Origin: JAVJSU01 sp040219275
Lineage (GTDB): Bacteria > Chloroflexota > Anaerolineae > Aggregatilineales > Phototrophicaceae
Length of the DNA: 64,000 nucleotides
Assembly (NCBI GenBank): GCA_040219275.1
Contig: JAVJSU010000035.1
Coordinates: forward strand, 7,920 to 71,919
Direction: 5' to 3'
Every line of letters starts with the position of its first letter. Position 1 is the first letter of the stretch. Below the pieces are notes generated by a model. That model had not been told where the DNA came from. It did not search any database and saw nothing but the letters and a program-made list of their open reading frames with translations. This document shows positions 59,857-64,000 of this stretch, one piece after another. The position numbers and the translations under genes are program-made.

Positions 59857-62266
59857 GTCGGGTAAGAGGTGCGCCGTTGCCGACGCACTCTCCCCTAAGA
59901 ACCGTGCATGAGAGTTTCCCCTCACACGGCTCAAGCCTTCGCTAACGCCCCCTTGCGGGAACGCGGCTTCGTTACGGTTAATCCTTGGCTATGGACTTTG
60001 TTGTGACACGTCGGATGAAGCAATACGCGGTTTTCTACTCCATCATGTCCCCCCATTACCCGATGAACGATGTGGTGATTGTGCCACCCCGTTATCTTGG
60101 TAATCGTCTGGTTACAGACTGGGCATTTCCCGTTTTGCTCCATCCAGAGATAGCGCAGTTTCCGCCGCCCCCGCAGGTCGCCCACCATTTTCATTCCCAA
60201 TCGTACTTCAAAGTAGATTTCCCAATCGGGGTCGTAGGGGTTTGCTTCTGCTCTGATACGTATGTGTCTCTTGATGGGTATTGTCGAAGCACGTTTCAGC
60301 CATACAATTTGTTTCTTACCGTTTTCGTTTAGCTTTTCTCCAAAGAACGCCCATTTGTAGTTATCATGAGTTCTGAAGTATTTATCCATCACCCACTGAC
60401 GAGTTTTCTTTGGATGTCTTCGTTTGGCCCATTGCCACAACGCTTTCCAGATGGCATGGTCTACATAGGTAAAAACTTTCTTGCTTGTTACATGTCGATG
60501 ACTGTTGGCCCATCCGATTATTTTCGGGTTGAGTATCCCAATCAATGCAACCGCACTGGTTCCATGGTTCTGACGAATGACTTCTCGAATACCCGCCAAA
60601 AACCTTTTCACGTTATTCTTGGATGGTTTGATGAGTAGTTGCTTACGATAGCCGTATTTGCGTATCGTTTTCCCCAAGAAATTGAAACCAGCTTCTATGT
60701 GGGTGATGGTGGTTTTCTCCGGTGAGAGTTCTAACCCGCGTTCCCTTAAGAATTGCTCCACCAGGGGTTTGACTTCGTATTCCAGTAATTCTTGACTTTC
60801 TCCGGTAATGATGAAGTCGTCCGCATACCGCACCAGATAAACCTTTCCTTTACTTGATTTGTTGGATCTCTGCGGAAATACTTCCCTCAGAGCTTGTTCC
60901 AACCCATCAAGTGCCAGATTAGCCAGAGTGGGGGAGATTATCCCACCCTGAGGCGTTCCATCTACCGTTTCATAGAAGGTGTGTTCTTCTATGTAGCCCG
61001 CTTTCAGCCACTTCCACAGGATGGATTTATCCATTGGGATATGCTCCAGCAACCAATCATGGCTGATATTATCAAAGCAGGCACGGATGTCACCTTCCAG
61101 TATCCATTGAGCAGAGCCTGATTGATTCAGGATAGTAAAGCATTTTCCTATAGCATCAGCCGTTGATCGTTCTCTCCGAAATCCGTAGGAGTTCGGGTCA
61201 GCGAGTGTTTCGGCGACCGGATCGAGCGCCAGCAGATTGAGTGCCTGCATCGCCCTGTCCTTCATCGTCGGAATACCCAACGGGCGCAATTTACCGTTTG
61301 TTTTTGGGATGTAAATGCGCCGCAACGGAAGCGGTTGATAGCCTCGACGTTTCAGATCGTGGATTGCCATCCATTTCTTTTCCGGGGTATCCCATACCAC
61401 ATTGTCTACTCCCGGAGTTTTCTTGCCTTGATTTTCCGTCACTCTTCTGACAGCAATAGCCTTGCCGCTAAATGAGTGGGTCAGCAGACGTTGCAAGGCT
61501 TTCACTTTGCCCCATCTGCCTTCCTTCGTTGCCTTCACGATACGGGCTTGGAGCCGACGCACACTCTCGTTGACTGTACGCCAATCAATGTCGTGCCAAC
61601 CTTCAAGATTATGGGAAACCGCACCAGCAGGTTCTAACGCTACCATCATTTGCCTTGTTTCCTTTATCGGTTCGCCAAACTTTCTCGTGATGAAGACCAG
61701 TCGGAAGTCTGCTCGCTTTCGCGCCAGATGATGTTGTCTTGTTTGACGCAATCCGTATCCCGGCCATTACAGCCTGGCATTCGCTTTTTCCGACATCCTT
61801 TACTCGCACGCCATCGGTCGGTCTTGCAACTTCCCTACCCTTTGGGGAGCAGTACGAGCTTACCGTGTTCCATTTGAGTGACCGGATGGTTTAGGTGTCC
61901 CTCTTTTCGCCGAGAGTGTTGTTTGCCCATGACGGAGGAGCGAAGAACCTCCGTGCCCACTCTGTGCCTTTTGGCCCAAGCCTATCAGCGTTCATTTGGC
62001 TTGTTTGCGATCACGACGTTTATCAAGGGTTCGCATATGCTACCCATGCCATCCACCCTAGCCCCTAACCGCCCGAACACTGACAGTAAAAGCCGCCCCT
62101 CACGGTTTGACTTCCAGCCTTTCGGCTGCGGGATACATTTGTCGAAGGATTGCTCTTTATCATCCCAAATCCCTTTGGGATGTCCTTCCAGGGTACTGCT
62201 GATGGGACAGCAGGTTTAGTCGGACTAATCAGCTAAACAATCACTCAAACGACTTTCACGTCGCAC
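59857..62266 (-). mobile_element. Group II intron 2, inserted in the LOTUS-domain gene
   Basis: Minus-strand 5' end GTGCGACGTGAAAGTCGTT at 62266 is the classical start. Domain V is at 59899-59932 (GAGCCGTGTGAGGGG ... CACGGTTC). Domain VI follows and the intron ends TTACCCGAC at 59857. The reverse transcriptase ORF runs inside. It is a different intron from the one at 52382: only the catalytic core and ORF family are shared. Confidence 0.9.
59931..61649 (-). CDS. ltrA: Group II intron reverse transcriptase/maturase with HNH domain (second)
   Basis: 572 residues from the ATG at 61649, where WHDIDWRTVNESVRRLQARI begins the family's usual N-terminus; the frame stays open 34 codons upstream. RT motifs: RRIYIPKTNGKLRPLGIPTM, YGFRRERSTADAIGK, DGTPQGGIISPTLANLALDG, and YLVRYADDFIITG near 271. 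The maturase and the HNH (CPVCNQTITKITGWHNHHIV and HPTCHNKVHSQG) are complete. Its stop codon overlaps the start of domain V. Confidence 0.93.
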   Translation of the reverse strand: MMVALEPAGAVSHNLEGWHDIDWRTVNESVRRLQARIVKATKEGRWGKVKALQRLLTHSFSGKAIAVRRVTENQGKKTPGVDNVVWDTPEKKWMAIHDLKRRGYQPLPLRRIYIPKTNGKLRPLGIPTMKDRAMQALNLLALDPVAETLADPNSYGFRRERSTADAIGKCFTILNQSGSAQWILEGDIRACFDNISHDWLLEHIPMDKSILWKWLKAGYIEEHTFYETVDGTPQGGIISPTLANLALDGLEQALREVFPQRSNKSSKGKVYLVRYADDFIITGESQELLEYEVKPLVEQFLRERGLELSPEKTTITHIEAGFNFLGKTIRKYGYRKQLLIKPSKNNVKRFLAGIREVIRQNHGTSAVALIGILNPKIIGWANSHRHVTSKKVFTYVDHAIWKALWQWAKRRHPKKTRQWVMDKYFRTHDNYKWAFFGEKLNENGKKQIVWLKRASTIPIKRHIRIRAEANPYDPDWEIYFEVRLGMKMVGDLRGRRKLRYLWMEQNGKCPVCNQTITKITGWHNHHIVHRVMGGHDGVENRVLLHPTCHNKVHSQGLTVTKPRSRKGALAKA

Positions 62267-62807
62267 CCTCGCAGTCACAATAGCCACCTAAATGACGTAG
62301 CCGTTTGATGTTTCTATTCATGTTCAAAAAGTCGCGTCGGCGTAGCCATTGACGGGTCTTTCGGAGCGTTCCATCACATTTATCGGGCATACCCGCTTCG
62401 CTTAGCCAAAGGCATAGCCGATCAAATTCTTTTGCCGTCATCAATCGCGGTTTTGGTTGATCAGACACTGGTTCGACCGGAGTATCTGTATAGCCTTCTT
62501 TGCGTTTGGGTTCAGTAGACAGACGTACCCAGACGTGTGATCGACCTTTGTGTGCAGGTGCCGACCATTTGATTTTGAATCGTTCTGGATATGCTTCGAT
62601 CAGATCAAGCAGTTTCTTGTAACCATAATGCTTGGGATCGTAATCAGGGTAACAATCACGCAACGTACTGCCAATTGTCGAGAGGTGTTGATAACCGTAG
62701 GCTTTCTTTGTCAGTCGGACGATACGCTCGATTTCGTCCAATAAGTCCGTTTCGCTGGTGAGTCGAGTGTCTACCCGATTTGCGGTTTCGTCCATATTTT
62801 CTGTCAT
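62267..62807 (-). CDS. OST-HTH/LOTUS domain protein, exon 1
   Basis: 180 codons plus one base before the intron. After a short acidic start, residues about 35-80 (YGYQHLSTIGSTLRDCYPDY then DPKHYGYKKLLDLIEAYPER) form a clear OST-HTH/LOTUS domain, which binds RNA or G-rich structures. The C-terminal region (MTAKEFDRLCLWLSEAGMPD, then TRQWLRRRDFLNMNRNI) is unassigned. Usually the LOTUS domain is joined to a NYN nuclease; here it stands without one. It is interrupted in its C-terminal part by intron 2. Confidence 0.75.
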
Positions 62808-62875
62808 ACATCACCACTTTCTTTCACCTCACGCGTGCCTCAATTTTAGCATATTGAGCGACCATACAAAAAACA

Positions 62876-63151
62876 GCGCTACCTCGCAGTAGCGCCGTCG
62901 TCCCTGTCGGACGACCTAGACTTGCCTCAGCATTTTGAGCGTCGGACAGCCTTGTGTGGAGCACAATGTGAACGTTGAAAACGGCTGTCTGTCGCGGCTG
63001 AGGCAACTAGCGAGCTAAAACACGCTCGCTCCTTAAGCCGGAGGGGCTGGTACGCCACGCTCACGTGACGCACCGCCAACAATGCACGCGGGTGCTTGTT
63101 GGCGTGTGGACGCGGTAAACCACGCCCACCGAACGCATCTAGCAGATAGAT
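62876..63151. other. Dense hairpin array (array 2)
   Basis: Consecutive stems: GCGCTAC/GTAGCGC (62876-62895), GTCGTCC/GGACGAC (62897-62915), TTGCCTCAGC/GCTGAGGCAA (62922-63006) enclosing GACAGCC/GGCTGTC and TTGTG/CACAA, AGCGAGC/GCTCGCT (63009-63030), CGCCAACAA/TTGTTGGCG (63074-63104) with GCAC/GTGC inside. The array ends TAGCAGATAGAT (63140-63151), as in array 1. No ORF. It could be an oriT-like site or structured RNA. The rest of 63152-63507 is AT-rich with a possible -10 (TATAAT at 63423-63428). Confidence 0.7.
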
Positions 63152-63507
63152 AGTCGTTCATTTTTGTCCATAACAGCCCAATTAACATAATACATGTTGC
63201 CTAATATAAGCATCTGCTACAATGTGGTTTTAAAAGAATAAGTTGTTGCGTCTCGTTAATATCTTGATCTTATTGCATGGCAACGTATTGTCCTGAATTC
63301 TACCTAGAATTTCTTGTCCTAGCTTTTAGTCAGATTATCGCCCACTCACGAAATATGCGTTCACTTATGTCAATTTTTTTGACGACGTGATTCATTAACA
63401 TAAAAGTCGTTTGTCTATGTTATATAATAAAGTTCAATATCACTATTCTATGACTCTTTCCATTCTTTATAAAATGCTAATTGGAAATTACTCCCAAAGG
63501 CTTTCAT

Positions 63508-63897
63508 ATGTCAGATCAATTCTTTACGCAACCTATTCTTAATTCTCCTTACGAGTACCCTCGACGGCATTGGGAGTTAGACACCGATGGACAACCAACT
63601 CAAAAAATTCTAGAGTATCGTCGAAATGCCGAGTTTATTACTCCTATTCCAAAGCCCAGAAAACGCAAGGATGCGCAGAAACAGCCCTTGATATTGGACG
63701 AAGGTCTAGGACTTTCTACTGTTGACCAACAGTATGACCCGACAGGCACAATCAATTTAGTAAGAGGCTTTGTAGACAATTGGCGTAGGATCCCTGATCC
63801 AAATAACTGGAAGGTTACTCCTGAAACTGCACGATTACTCCAGCATTGGAGACATTATAATTTTGGCTCATATGTAGAAAGTGTGAGTACGGACTAA
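63508..63897 (+). pseudogene. Truncated 5' end of a type III restriction endonuclease (BPTD_3080-like)
   Basis: 129 residues from the ATG at 63508 (aaagg ahead). FFTQPILNSPYEYPRRHWEL, GQPTQKILEYRRNAEFITPI, then GLGLSTVDQQYDPTGTINLV and VTPETARLLQHWRHYNFGSY are the family's N-terminal region. Full-length enzymes are several times longer, with DEAD-helicase motifs. Here the frame ends directly after WRHYNF with a short unrelated tail, so the gene is broken. Another gene starts 24 bases later. Confidence 0.7.
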
Positions 63898-63921
63898 TTT
63901 AGAGATGAAAGCCGGAGTAAC

Positions 63922-64000
63922 ATGCTTCAAATTACGGCGAAATTCACAGATGGCAATGTAGCCAAAGAGATAGCGTTTATGAATGCCTTTGAAAGGTCGG
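63922..64000 (+). CDS. Start of an unknown gene, cut by the window edge
   Basis: ATG at 63922 with ccggag upstream. The visible 26 codons are MLQITAKFTDGNVAKEIAFM and NAFERS. Too short to identify. Confidence 0.35.
   Translation, partial: MLQITAKFTDGNVAKEIAFMNAFERS

Overview
The window looks like a bacterial chromosome segment, most likely from the Chloroflexota (Anaerolineae-like). It is about 50% G+C with AT-rich islets, and it uses ATG, GTG and TTG starts. Two large MalT-type LuxR regulators, secreted WD40/PKD/malectin proteins, XisH/XisI pairs and a receiver-flavoprotein/CAP-kinase/UBP-zinc-finger operon point the same way. This placement is inferred from gene content; no rRNA or tRNA gene was seen.

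Left part (1 to about 17 kb). A gene broken by an in-frame stop is followed by a secreted WD40-PKD-malectin protein, a divergent sigma-factor-like protein, a serine resolvase and a tyrosine recombinase. Then comes a first MalT-like regulator, with membrane and hydrolase genes and the operon rhodanese, small conserved protein, receiver-flavoprotein, CAP-sensor kinase, UBP zinc finger. Three genes beside this regulator share an unusually long promoter element. Two acetyltransferases follow.

Middle part (17 to 34.3 kb). A decayed copy of a plasmid-type origin repeat precedes xisH-xisI-xisI. Next are secreted hydrolases, an S41 protease, two ABC exporter pairs, remnants of a third pair, a class C beta-lactamase-like hydrolase and a second MalT-like regulator. 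A second shared upstream element occurs at three promoters. A block of about 500 bp is duplicated at 23.5 and 27.7 kb.

Right part (34.4 to about 63 kb) reads as an integrated plasmid or mobilizable element. It has an iteron/DnaA-box region, a large primase-helicase, a relaxase with a ribbon-helix-helix accessory and a HU-like protein, a striking hairpin array (possible oriT), a ParM/ParR-like partition pair, a large helicase, a second primase with a zinc finger, PRTRC-type genes (protein C, protein B/E2-like, ThiF/E1-like, PAPS-reductase-like), an SSB and a LOTUS-domain protein. Two group II introns interrupt the thiF and LOTUS genes. In both cases the exons I predict rejoin exactly in frame. 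AT-rich cargo genes sit antisense to the core operon: a GTPase plus coiled-coil pair, a secreted WD40 protein, two small membrane proteins and a TIR protein. At two of these sites the host gene's start or end is duplicated. A second hairpin array and a truncated type III restriction gene close the window.

The most promising undescribed items are the PRTRC element with its antisense cargo islets, the paired hairpin arrays sharing a 12-bp word, and the helicase-primase frame junction.
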